Shown here piece by piece: positions 33,622 to 40,451 of a DNA stretch of 40,451 nucleotides. Source of the stretch: Betaproteobacteria bacterium HGW-Betaproteobacteria-6 (GTDB lineage Bacteria > Pseudomonadota > Gammaproteobacteria > Burkholderiales > Rhodocyclaceae); NCBI GenBank assembly GCA_002842145.1, contig PHCF01000038.1:17304-57754 (forward strand), read 5' to 3'. The position numbers were made by a program, and so were the translations under genes. Below the pieces are notes generated by a model. The model was not told where the DNA came from, ran no database searches, and worked only from the letters and a program-made list of their open reading frames with translations. How positions within the stretch are numbered: position 1 is the stretch's first letter; each line of letters starts with the position of its first letter.

Positions 33622-33944
33622 AGCGCGGCGACCTTGTAACCATTGCTCTTCAAGGCGATTACGGAAAACCTCGACCGGCACTGGTTATCCAATCCGATTT
33701 TTTTGATGCACATCCTTCCATAACCGTCTTGCCTGTAACTGGTGACTTGCGCGAAACACCTCTGTTTCGCGTGACAGTTGAACCGAATGATACAAACGCT
33801 TTGCGGAAGACATCTCAGGTCATGGTCGACAAGTGCATGACTGTCCCAAGAGAAAAAATCGGAGATATTTTTGGAAGCCTGGATGCCGGTCATTTGCTGG
33901 AGGTTGAGCGGTGCTTGGCGGTTTTCCTGGGAATAGCAAAATAG
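33618..33944 (+). CDS. MazF-family mRNA-interferase toxin
   Basis: 108 residues, overlapping the antitoxin gene by four bases. MKRGDLVTIALQGDYGKPRPALVIQSD (in two stretches) contains the RGD and KPRPALVIQ signatures of the MazF/PemK fold; TVLPVTG and SQVMVDKCMTV are the other core strands. The family cleaves single-stranded mRNA at short sites; the cleavage motif cannot be predicted. Length and motifs suggest an intact toxin. Shortly after the stop lies the right inverted repeat (33946-33973). Confidence 0.9.
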   Translation: MKRGDLVTIALQGDYGKPRPALVIQSDFFDAHPSITVLPVTGDLRETPLFRVTVEPNDTNALRKTSQVMVDKCMTVPREKIGDIFGSLDAGHLLEVERCLAVFLGIAK

Positions 33945-33945
33945 C

Positions 33946-33973
33946 GGCCGTCCCCCGGAAAATCCGGATGCCC
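33946..33973 (-). repeat. Right inverted repeat flanking the MazEF-like cassette
   Basis: This 28-bp segment is the inverted counterpart of 33322-33348 (core GGATTTTCCGG on the minus strand). It ends eight bases from the stop of the tyrosine recombinase at 33981, so the cassette abuts element backbone. No transposase is nearby. Confidence 0.6.
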
Positions 33974-33980
33974 CAAAAAC

Positions 33981-35180
33981 TCAATGCTCTTCGGGCAAGC
34001 CCTTATCGCCGGATGCCTCCAGCGTATTGTCTTCCTGCTGTGCCCTTGGCGCAGCTTGCCGAGCGAGTAGCACACCTAAATAAGCACCCGCTGCCCTGAC
34101 CCTGTTGTGCCCGGCCAGATGCGCCGCCGAGAGCCGCGCTGCTGCATCCACGTCTGGAAGCACGTCGCTTCCGCCGCGCACTGGCGGCGCGACGCCGGCC
34201 TTGTCGGCGTAGTGGTCGATCATCGCTTCATGGCGTAGTCCGTGCGCCGTGGCCCCCAATCCCTCTGCAGTGATGCCAAAGCGGGCCATCACGTAGTCGA
34301 AACGTCGCAGATTGCGTTTCAGGCTGTGACGAGGGTCGCCCATGTGTGCGTCATCGCTCTGAACGACTGCCAGGGCGAACGCCAATGCCGCGATGCGTCG
34401 CTCTGAATCCAATGGCACGAAGCGCAGCCGCCCTCCTTTCGCGCCTTCCTTGATTCGCACGTAGCGATCCGCTTGGCGCTGTTCGATCGGTAGTCCCGTC
34501 GCCTCGAAGGGGAGCACGCATTGGTTGGGCCGGAACATGACCGACTCTTTGCGTCGCAGCCCCATTGCGCGGATGAGCCGTAGCGATGCGCCGACGTAAC
34601 GGTCATAAGCACAGATCCGCTCGATCAGTACGTCGATGTCGATGCCTGCGGCCGTCCAGCTCTTGTCGCGCTGGGCATATTCGTGGCGCTGGTATTCGGC
34701 CGGTGTCAGCCCGTAATGCGCCGGCGAGCGAATGAATCCCGGCTTGCCAATCCACAGCGCGAGTCCGCGCAGGAAACTGATGTAAGTCTGGATGGTGGCG
34801 GGGGCGAGTTGCTCCTGCTGCCAGACCTTGATCATGGCCCGGATGTGGCGGTCGCCCAGGTTGCGCGGATCGGGCACGGTGGCGAATCGTGCCTTCATCT
34901 TGAGGTCGCGGAAGAATCGCCGCAGGAAGTCGGCACGTTCCTGCCGTGTTTTGTGTGAGACGGTCTTTTCCAGCGCGGTGTGCTGTGAGTTGAATAGCTC
35001 CAGCAGGACGTCGAGCACCCGCAGCGGGTCGGTCTTGCCCGGACGGTAGTGCCCCAGGATCTCGGCAGGCGTCATCGATGCCCATTCCTGACGGCGCGGT
35101 GGTTGGTGATCGGCGGCGCGGCCGGTGGCGATGGCGCCCTGGACCCGCCTACGGGTATGACGATCATTGAATTCAAACAT
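33981..35180 (-). CDS. Tyrosine recombinase, integrating-element type (Integrase_1-like)
   Basis: From ATG 35180 (399 residues) with GGAG upstream; a frame extending to 35333 was rejected because it adds non-conserved residues. The catalytic layout is visible: R209 in MGLRRKES, H313 and R316 in HGLRHE, H358 in AGHNR and Tyr 367 in AYLG; a Lys in IKEGAKGGRL fits the beta-hairpin Lys. A SAM-like core-binding domain lies at about 70-150 (TYISFLRGLALWIGKPG). Such proteins are common in integrative conjugative elements in addition to the main integrase. It may resolve or recombine element DNA. Confidence 0.82.
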   Translation of the reverse strand: MFEFNDRHTRRRVQGAIATGRAADHQPPRRQEWASMTPAEILGHYRPGKTDPLRVLDVLLELFNSQHTALEKTVSHKTRQERADFLRRFFRDLKMKARFATVPDPRNLGDRHIRAMIKVWQQEQLAPATIQTYISFLRGLALWIGKPGFIRSPAHYGLTPAEYQRHEYAQRDKSWTAAGIDIDVLIERICAYDRYVGASLRLIRAMGLRRKESVMFRPNQCVLPFEATGLPIEQRQADRYVRIKEGAKGGRLRFVPLDSERRIAALAFALAVVQSDDAHMGDPRHSLKRNLRRFDYVMARFGITAEGLGATAHGLRHEAMIDHYADKAGVAPPVRGGSDVLPDVDAAARLSAAHLAGHNRVRAAGAYLGVLLARQAAPRAQQEDNTLEASGDKGLPEEH

Positions 35181-36351
35181 CGCAAATCTCCGAAAGTGAA
35201 CCGTGTGCTGTCCCGTCAGCCCACAGCAGATGTATTGGGTGGAATCTGTCGGTTCAATGCGGACGCAGATTCCGTCGCGTCCGTAAGGCGTGGTCGTGTT
35301 TTTCGGGATGGCGTGCGACCACGAGCACGCCACGCCTACCCAGGGTTTGCCGGTGTCGCACCTTATGCGCGATCTCCAGCTCGGTCGGTCTTAAAAATGA
35401 AACGGTGATCTGTCCGCTTCCGCATTTCTGCGTTCGACGGGATGGGTGATGCAGCCTCGCCTCGAAGGCGGGACAACATCGGCGCGAAGGTCTGGCCTTG
35501 CGCTATAGGGGGATCAGTCCTCGATTCGTAGCGTCATCCACCTGCATGGGGCTGCCCCTGACCGAAAGTCCAGGGCAGTACAGGCGTACGAGCGGCTTCA
35601 CACGCGGAGCCCATGGGGGCCGCAAGACGTGTGCTGCGCAATGCGCATGCTCGAACAATGACGGGGGGCAGGGGCGCGGCATCGGGTGCCGGCCGTTGAA
35701 CCGAACGCGGGACACGCCCTCGAGGAGCGTCCGACAGAGACTGCCGGCAAGGTCTAGCGTTGCACTACGGATGGAGCGGCTTCAAGCATGACCTCGGGGA
35801 CCATGCCAACCCGACTCAAGGTCGGGGCTGAAGAGGCGGGTAACGACCGCAACGCCTTTTACTCCGCGATGGAGCAGGCCAGGAGGCCTCGGGAGCCTGT
35901 AGTTCACACCTTGAAGGAGCGAAGGTCAATGGGTTGACCCGCCGACAGGCCCAGGATGCCGGGGCTTGCGAATGGCACTTGAAATTGAAACTCAGGGTGC
36001 GTTTATTTTTCAGGCGATGACCAAACCGAGGCTGAAACAGGGCTTGACGGGCGCCAACTCGGCCTCTGGTTTCCACTGTGAGTGTTTCGATCCCGTACTG
36101 CTGTTTTCGATGGTGCAGCCGCTGGAAATGTGGCCTTGACGCACCACGATCTGATGAGACCGTGGTGCGACGCGGAAGACGTTTCGGCACTCGGCGCAAA
36201 AACTGTACTTCCATCGCAGTTCAGGTCGACTGGGTTTCTGATGTGGTCGAGGTTGATGGCGATAGCCGGGCTAACCGGAGCGGATTTCGCGTGGACGGGC
36301 CGCATTGGGGTGCTGATGCTGGCCGCTCGCAAACCTATACAGGAGCCTCAC
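35181..36351. ncRNA. Long hairpin-rich stretch without a supported gene; candidate structured RNA or origin region
   Basis: About 1.17 kb between the recombinase and the ParM-like gene shows no supported coding region. Inverted repeats recur: CGTGGTCG/CGACCACG (35289-35296, 35316-35323) nested in AGGCGTGG/CCACGCCT; a bulged 11-bp hairpin CTGCCCCTGAC/GTCCAGGGCAG (35552-35578, loop CGAAA); AGGCC/GGCCT (35876-35889); and CGCACCACG/CGTGGTGCG (36140-36148, 36161-36169). The first may include the recombinase promoter. A large structured RNA, an element origin (oriT/oriV-like) or partition site for the adjacent ParM-like ATPase are possible. Strand and boundaries are unknown. Confidence 0.35.
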
Positions 36352-37380
36352 ATGGATTATGTCGTCAGAGCGGTGGATGTCGGTTTCGGCAACACCAAAT
36401 ATGTCAGCAACGTGGCCGGTAGCGACATTCGCTGCGCCAGCTTCCCTTCGGTCGCTTATCCGACCATGCGCGAGCCGTCGGGCCAGCCGGGTTATGAGCG
36501 GCGCAAGACGGTCGCGATCCCTATCAATGGCCTCTTCTACGAGGTCGGCCCCGAGGTTGAACTGGCTGCGGACACGTTTCGCGCCACTCAGATGCATGAC
36601 CGTTACACTGAAACGCCGGAGTACATGGCGCTGTTGCGGGGTGCCTTGGCCCTGATGAAACAACCGGTGATCGATCTGCTGGTCGTGGGTCTGCCGGTCG
36701 CTGCACTGATGACCAAGAAGAACACCCTCGAGAAGGCGGTGACCGGGACGCACGATATCGGCAGCGGCAAGACCGTGGTGGTCCACAAGGCCTTGGCCAT
36801 CGCGCAGCCCCAGGGTGCCTTGGTCGATTTCGCTGTCCAGCACGGGAAGATGACCACCATCGAACGGGAGCAAAGCCTGATTCTCGATCCGGGGTCACGC
36901 ACTTTCGACTGGCTAGTCGCCCGGGGCATGCGCCTGGTTCAGAACAAGAGCCACTCGGTGAACCGGGGTGTTTTCGACATCCTGCAAGCCATTGCGGCAG
37001 AGATCGGTCACGACATCGGTACGCCCTACAACGACATCGAGGCCATCGACCTGGCTTTACGCACCGGAAAGAACCCGGTGATCTACCAGAAACCCTACGA
37101 CATCTCGCGGGCCATGCCCATGGCGCATTCGATCGCCCAACAGGCCGTGGCGTCGATGATGCGCTGGATTGACGCGAGCTACAGCTTCCAGAACATCATT
37201 CTGGTTGGAGGCGGTGCCTACCTCTTCAAGAAGGCAGTGAAAGAGGCATTTCCGAAGCACCGTATCCTGGAAGTAAAGGACCCGTTGCACGCCAATGTCC
37301 GGGGCTTTCAGATCGCCGGCATGAACCACGTGACCAAACTCTTCAGCGGTACAGCCACCGCGGCCCAGGGAGGTGTGTGA
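36352..37380 (+). CDS. ParM/StbA-like actin-family ATPase
   Basis: 342 residues from ATG 36352 behind AGGAG. AVDVGFGNTKYV (residues 7-18) is the phosphate-1 loop of actin-like ATPases, LILDPGSRTFDWLV the phosphate-2 loop, and ILVGGGAYLF the adenosine motif near the end. The family polymerises to segregate plasmids, and related proteins accompany integrative elements. It probably partners the 101-residue product that starts one base overlapping its stop, in the position of a ParR-like adaptor. A hairpin-rich region upstream could hold the partition site. An upstream frame extension was rejected. Confidence 0.82.
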   Translation: MDYVVRAVDVGFGNTKYVSNVAGSDIRCASFPSVAYPTMREPSGQPGYERRKTVAIPINGLFYEVGPEVELAADTFRATQMHDRYTETPEYMALLRGALALMKQPVIDLLVVGLPVAALMTKKNTLEKAVTGTHDIGSGKTVVVHKALAIAQPQGALVDFAVQHGKMTTIEREQSLILDPGSRTFDWLVARGMRLVQNKSHSVNRGVFDILQAIAAEIGHDIGTPYNDIEAIDLALRTGKNPVIYQKPYDISRAMPMAHSIAQQAVASMMRWIDASYSFQNIILVGGGAYLFKKAVKEAFPKHRILEVKDPLHANVRGFQIAGMNHVTKLFSGTATAAQGGV

Positions 37381-37685
37381 TGGACGAGAAAAAGGCGCCA
37401 GGCCACGAGACCATTCGCTTGCTGTTCGAATTGGACCGGGCGGATGACCCACAGTTGTACGACGATCTGATCCGCTTCAAGAAGGGAACGAAGCGGATCA
37501 ACCGATTGCGGCTGCTGGCACACGAAGGGGTGGTTGGTCAGTTGAGCCTTGCCGGGGTCGGCACGGTGTCGCGCCAACTCCTGATGGCTGGTGGGAACAG
37601 CCCCGCCGCAGAGTTGCCAGCGGTACCAGCGATCGCCATGCCGCTTGCCTCTGATGTATTCGGTGAACCGATTGCCGATCATTGA
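37380..37685 (+). CDS. Small protein coupled to the ParM-like ATPase
   Basis: 101 residues; ATG 37380 overlaps the ParM-like stop by one base, with GGAGG just upstream. The protein has RLLFELDRADDPQLYDDLIRF and GTKRINRLRLLAHEGVVGQL, a helical basic segment, then an Ala/Pro-rich end. ParR/StbB-type adaptors are small, basic, and follow parM, so this is a reasonable role, but no ribbon-helix-helix motif is certain. The next frame begins inside its 3' end. Confidence 0.62.
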   Translation: MDEKKAPGHETIRLLFELDRADDPQLYDDLIRFKKGTKRINRLRLLAHEGVVGQLSLAGVGTVSRQLLMAGGNSPAAELPAVPAIAMPLASDVFGEPIADH

Positions 37686-38120
37686 TCAATCGCTGCGGAT
37701 CAGGAAGGTAAGCGCATCGGAGCTTGCCCAGATGGGTGTCTGCGAGAGCCTGGTGCTATTTGAGCATCGGTATGGTCAGCGGCGTTCGGCCCAACAGCGA
37801 AAGGACATGGCTCAAGGTAATCGAGAGCACCGGCGATTCTTCCGGAAGGGCAGGAGCAGACGGTGCGCAAGGGGCGGTGCTTCATCGCTACTCTCGTTTA
37901 CGGCGATGAGCGTGAGGTCTCGGTGCTGCGAGTATTTCGCGACCGGGTACTGCGTCCCTCGATATTTGGTCGAGGTGTGATCCTGGGCTACTACCGTGCG
38001 GCACCGGTCGTGTGCCGGATGCTCGTGGGGCATCCGTGGCTGACTCGCCTGATGCGTGCTTTGCTTCGCCCAGTGGTCTGGATGGCGACAAAGCTGGACC
38101 GGTGGTGGGCAGGGCGATGA
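37654..38120 (+). pseudogene. CFI-box gene with Cas4-like N-terminal part, split by a one-base frameshift
   Basis: The first frame (start ATG 37654) reads IRKVSASELAQMGVCESLV, FEHRYGQRRS and GNREHRRFF, an N-terminal segment typical of Cas4/RecB-like exonuclease relatives. After about 37845 the protein-like sequence continues in another frame: EGQEQTVRKGRCFIATLVYG, VLRVFRDRVL and YYRAAPVV, the CFI-box family, ending at TGA 38118-38120. A single missing G near 37845-37850 would join REGQEQT to the first part. Alternatively the second part is a separate 85-codon gene from GTG 37863. The next gene overlaps the stop as ATGA. Confidence 0.6.
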
Positions 38121-38638
38121 TTGAATTGACGATTGCTGGCGCCGTCTTGATCTCGTTGCTCATTTGGGCACTTCATCGTCCGGAACGCCGAGTGGATCTG
38201 GCTTGGTTGCCACAGGAGTTGCGACGGGCGACGCTTGTCTACGCAGAGCAACTATTCCGGGCGCCTGGCCCAATAACCCTGACGGCGAAGGTAGATCGCG
38301 GATACCGTGATCCGGCAGGGATCATTATCCTTGTCGAGCTGAAAATTCGGCAGCATGACCGCGTATTCCACTCAGACGTGATCGAACTCTCCGCGCAGCG
38401 AGTGGCTCTAATGGCGGAGACGGGAGGGCAGGTGGCCTTGTACGCCTATGTGATCGTGCAAGGACCATCCGGCCGCCGCGTTGCTCACCAAGTCGGATTG
38501 CTCGATGTTGTTGGGGTGGAAGCGTTGATTCAACGGAGGGAATCGATTCTGACAGGAAGAGTAACCCCCGGATGTTCGCGTTCAGTTAACCTGTGCCGTA
38601 GGTGCGTTTTCCAGAGAAGGTGTACGGAGTCGCCGTAG
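38117..38638 (+). CDS. Membrane-anchored Cas4/RecB-like PD-(D/E)xK nuclease
   Basis: 173 residues from ATG 38117 in an ATGA overlap with the preceding CFI-box gene. Residues 3-19 are a single hydrophobic helix. AKVDRGYRDPAGIIILVELKIRQ (in two stretches) gives the D60, E74 and K76 nuclease triad; LSAQRVAL supplies the Q motif; and CRRCVFQRRC near the end could hold an iron-sulphur cluster as in Cas4. The family has 5'-3' exonuclease activity. Its 3' end overlaps the convergent integrase gene by 57 bp. It is part of the element backbone, and any CRISPR link is unlikely because no array or other cas genes occur here. Confidence 0.75.
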   Translation: MIELTIAGAVLISLLIWALHRPERRVDLAWLPQELRRATLVYAEQLFRAPGPITLTAKVDRGYRDPAGIIILVELKIRQHDRVFHSDVIELSAQRVALMAETGGQVALYAYVIVQGPSGRRVAHQVGLLDVVGVEALIQRRESILTGRVTPGCSRSVNLCRRCVFQRRCTESP

Positions 38639-40027
38639 TGTTTCGGTTCCCGGGACAGCATTTTTGCGAACCCCCGATGATTTCTTGGTAGGCGGCGGGG
38701 TCTTGGCGGCAGAGTCTGCCATGTTGTTCACATGAAGTGTCGCCAGGCGTGTCAAATGCTTACCAAGGGCCTTCCAGGCTGCCTGCATTTCGCGTTCGTA
38801 AGTATGCCGTTGGTAAACGCGCTTCGTCCGATTCTCTTCGATATGGTTCAGGCAGTGCTCAACGACGTCGGGTAGCACATGTAGCTGAGTCATCATTGTG
38901 GCGCCAGTTCTCCTCAAGTCATGAGGTCCCCATTTGCCGCCAGGTAGCGCCAGGGCTGAGGTGGATTTGCTGCGCCGTTTCATCGGCTCGCTGCTGCGTT
39001 GCCTATCACCTAGCTGTTTGGTAATCGACTTGCTGGAGAGTGCTTTTTTGTGATCTCTGCCTGGGTAAACCCATGCGATATTGGGATTACTAAGTGCTTT
39101 CACCTTACGGAAGTACTCTACGGCAAAGTCCGACAAGTAGATTTCGTGGGGTTTTCCATTCTTGGTTTCAGGGATACGCCAGCGTCGGTTATCAAGATCA
39201 ATGTCAGACCATTTCGCGCTCGATAACTCCCCGATGCGGCAGAGCGTTGCAAGGACGATCCAAACTGCAGCCTCTGTTTGCGGCATCAGTCTTGCGGTGG
39301 GCAATTGGTGGAACAGTGTTTGAATTTCGGCTCGGCTCAGAACGCGTTCACGTTCAGTGTCCGGGCCGCCGATCTTGACCTTTCGGATGCTGGCGGTTGG
39401 GTCGGCTTCGATGTAGTCTCGATCAACTGCAAACCGGAACATCTGCCGTACCAAAGAAAATACGACTTTGGCCATCCGGTTGACGCCTCTTGTGAGCAGA
39501 GGATCAGTGACTAGGGTGATGTGACCTTTCTTGACATCCGAGACGGGGAGGGGGCCTAGCTTCGGCAGCACATCTTTCTCGAGCATGCGCCGGACTTCTT
39601 TCCCTCCGTCTTTGCGACGTACAAGATCGACCTCATTCCAGTGCTCAAATAGCCCTCGGACGGTGAGCCTCGTCTGCTGGGCGACAATTTCGTCAAGCCG
39701 CTTCTGTTGTTTTTCTATTTCTTCCAACTGGTCGACTTTGACCTTGAGCCGTTCCGCTTTGCGGCGTTCTGTCGGATCGGACCCATCGTCAACCTCGACT
39801 TTCAGCCGGTCTCGTTCGGAGCGGATTGACGCGAGAGAAAGTTTTGGCCAGGCGCCGACCGCGATTTGCTTCACCTTGCCGTCGAAGCGGTAGCGCCAAT
39901 CGAAGTAGACCGACACCCCGCTGGTACCGCAGCGTACCGACCCGATCAGGCCACCATCTTCACGAAGTTTCTTGCCGTGGTCCTTGGTGCTGAGTGCCTC
40001 AAGTTCCTTGACGGTCAGCTTACTCAT
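38582..40027 (-). CDS. int: P4-type tyrosine integrase
   Basis: 481 residues from ATG 40027 after AAGGAGG. The N-terminus is the DUF4102-type arm (residues 1-90, AVGAWPKLSLASIRSERDRL), followed by a charged coiled coil (about 85-118), a SAM-like core domain, and the catalytic domain with R264 (LCRIGELSS), K289 (TKNGKPHEIYLS), H369 and R372 (HDLRRTGATM), H395 (LNH) and Y405 (VYQRH). Integrases of this group insert at tRNA genes. The gene starts about 190 bp from the tRNA fragment at 40219 and is transcribed into the element. The full length and active-site set suggest function. Confidence 0.95.
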   Translation of the reverse strand: MSKLTVKELEALSTKDHGKKLREDGGLIGSVRCGTSGVSVYFDWRYRFDGKVKQIAVGAWPKLSLASIRSERDRLKVEVDDGSDPTERRKAERLKVKVDQLEEIEKQQKRLDEIVAQQTRLTVRGLFEHWNEVDLVRRKDGGKEVRRMLEKDVLPKLGPLPVSDVKKGHITLVTDPLLTRGVNRMAKVVFSLVRQMFRFAVDRDYIEADPTASIRKVKIGGPDTERERVLSRAEIQTLFHQLPTARLMPQTEAAVWIVLATLCRIGELSSAKWSDIDLDNRRWRIPETKNGKPHEIYLSDFAVEYFRKVKALSNPNIAWVYPGRDHKKALSSKSITKQLGDRQRSSEPMKRRSKSTSALALPGGKWGPHDLRRTGATMMTQLHVLPDVVEHCLNHIEENRTKRVYQRHTYEREMQAAWKALGKHLTRLATLHVNNMADSAAKTPPPTKKSSGVRKNAVPGTETLRRLRTPSLENAPTAQVN

Positions 40028-40218
40028 GCTTGCCTCCTTGCCCGGGGGAGGTCAGTGGGTTAAAATTCCCCCCACATTTCCCCCCACAACTTTGCCGGAT
40101 GTGGTTGGATTGTATGAGACGACGCTGGAATGGTAAAGACTTTTTTCTGCATACAAAACAATGTGTTGTGTTGGTTGTTGGGATGTCGTTGGATGCTCTG
40201 GGATGCACTTTTACCCTA

Positions 40219-40263
40219 ATGGGGTGCAAGGGGTCGCGAGTTCGAATCCCGCCGCCCCGACCA
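40219..40263 (+). other. 3' fragment of tRNA-Pro(GGG), attachment-site junction
   Basis: ATGGGGTGCAAG, then GAGTTCGAATCCC and CCCCGACCA correspond to a proline tRNA from the anticodon loop (anticodon GGG) through the T loop and the CCA end. The 5' half is replaced by unrelated DNA, so the tRNA identity starts at the anticodon loop, the likely recombination point. The integrase at 38582-40027 faces away from it, and the usual tRNA terminator follows. This is the junction where the element meets chromosomal DNA downstream of the tRNA gene; the intact tRNA should lie at the other end. Confidence 0.75.
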
Positions 40264-40269
40264 AGAGAA

Positions 40270-40451
40270 TCAACGAGTTAGGCCAATCTTCGGATTGGCC
40301 TTTTTCGTTTCTAGGCTTCGGATGGCGCCCGGATGGCACCAGAGCAATAGGCTATCCGACGGCGCCTCCGTCACCAGCACCGGCTTCGCAAAATGCTCGG
40401 TCGGCTCACCGAGCTCGCGGCTGCCGGGATTCGCCTTCTTCGCCGCCTGGC
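40270..40451 (-). CDS. Possible gene fragment at the window edge
   Basis: The minus-strand frame is open from the window edge to TGA at 40270-40272: QAAKKANPGSRELGEPTEHF, then AKPVLVTEAPSDSLLLW. The first 45 codons have strong GC third positions and look real, although the later part passes through the terminator hairpin and fades. I cannot name the family. The 5' end lies outside the window, so the size is unknown. Confidence 0.3.
   Translation of the reverse strand, partial: QAAKKANPGSRELGEPTEHFAKPVLVTEAPSDSLLLWCHPGAIRSLETKKANPKIGLTR
40280..40305 (+). terminator. Rho-independent terminator after the tRNA fragment
   Basis: AGGCCAATC (40280-40288), tetraloop TTCG and GATTGGCCT (40293-40301), followed by TTTTT, form a strong intrinsic terminator 17 bp past the tRNA end. 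It matches a typical tRNA-gene terminator, which supports chromosomal DNA right of the junction. Confidence 0.88.

Noticed and set aside
35498-35791. Plus-strand 97-codon frame in the hairpin-rich region
   Set aside because: Its composition (Arg/Cys/Ser-rich) and lack of a start context suggest a chance frame in GC-rich DNA; hairpins explain the region better.
38117-38638. CRISPR-associated Cas4 from a CRISPR locus
   Set aside because: No repeat-spacer array and no other cas gene appear in the window; the context is element backbone.
40195-40263. Complete tRNA gene
   Set aside because: Only the part from the anticodon loop to CCA is tRNA-like; the 5' half does not pair with it, so it is a fragment.

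Overview
The window looks like accessory DNA from a betaproteobacterium. An H-NS-type protein of the betaproteobacterial kind, IHF-like and EAL proteins, and moderately high GC with good Shine-Dalgarno sites all fit; a Rhodocyclaceae-like host is my guess, not a demonstration. The right end is one junction of an integrated element. A P4-type tyrosine integrase (38582-40027, minus) starts about 190 bp from a 3' tRNA-Pro fragment (40219-40263) that is followed by a tRNA-style terminator. I found no second copy of that fragment, so the left end of the element is not located here.

Layout. 1-3.4 kb: end of an EAL protein, a divergent MFS exporter/MarR regulator pair, and a flavodoxin with a decayed copy of its 3' half on the far side of the exporter. 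3.7-5.5 kb: a zeta-toxin-like kinase with a small upstream partner, and a STAS-like protein. 6.0-12.1 kb: the most unusual locus, a 1528-residue multidomain protein (STAS-like, GHKL ATPase, phosphoribosyltransferase, helical region, second GHKL-like end) followed 13 bp later by a receiver domain fused to a calcineurin-type phosphoesterase. 12.4-17.0 kb: a lipoprotein amidohydrolase, an unknown gene and its truncated duplicate, vapBC wreckage and a nucleotidyltransferase pair. 17.1-18.2 kb: IHF-like and H-NS-like genes. 18.4-22.5 kb: an operon with a CoiA-like nuclease, an unknown protein, a PIN-like protein and a possible zinc protein. 22.6-29.7 kb: an alpha/beta hydrolase, a PLD-superfamily protein, a DUF4238 protein and two convergent genes with a shared N-terminal motif. 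30.2-31.6 kb: an antitoxin/RES toxin pair under a clear promoter-operator. 33.3-34.0 kb: a MazEF-like cassette between inverted short repeats. 34.0-40.0 kb: element backbone (second tyrosine recombinase, about 950 bp apparently non-coding and hairpin-rich, ParM-like ATPase, small gene, frameshifted CFI-box gene, Cas4-like nuclease, integrase).

How the genes may work together. Toxin-antitoxin and defence-like modules dominate, as in a cargo/defence island on an integrative element; the ParM-like ATPase and TA pairs would help keep it. The 5997-12072 pair is my best candidate for an undescribed system: a sensor/ATPase and nucleotide-handling protein signalling to a receiver-phosphoesterase effector, similar in logic (not in parts) to two-component-like anti-phage systems such as Detocs. 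The CoiA-like/PIN operon is the second candidate. All functional links are inferred from domains and gene order; no database search was possible.
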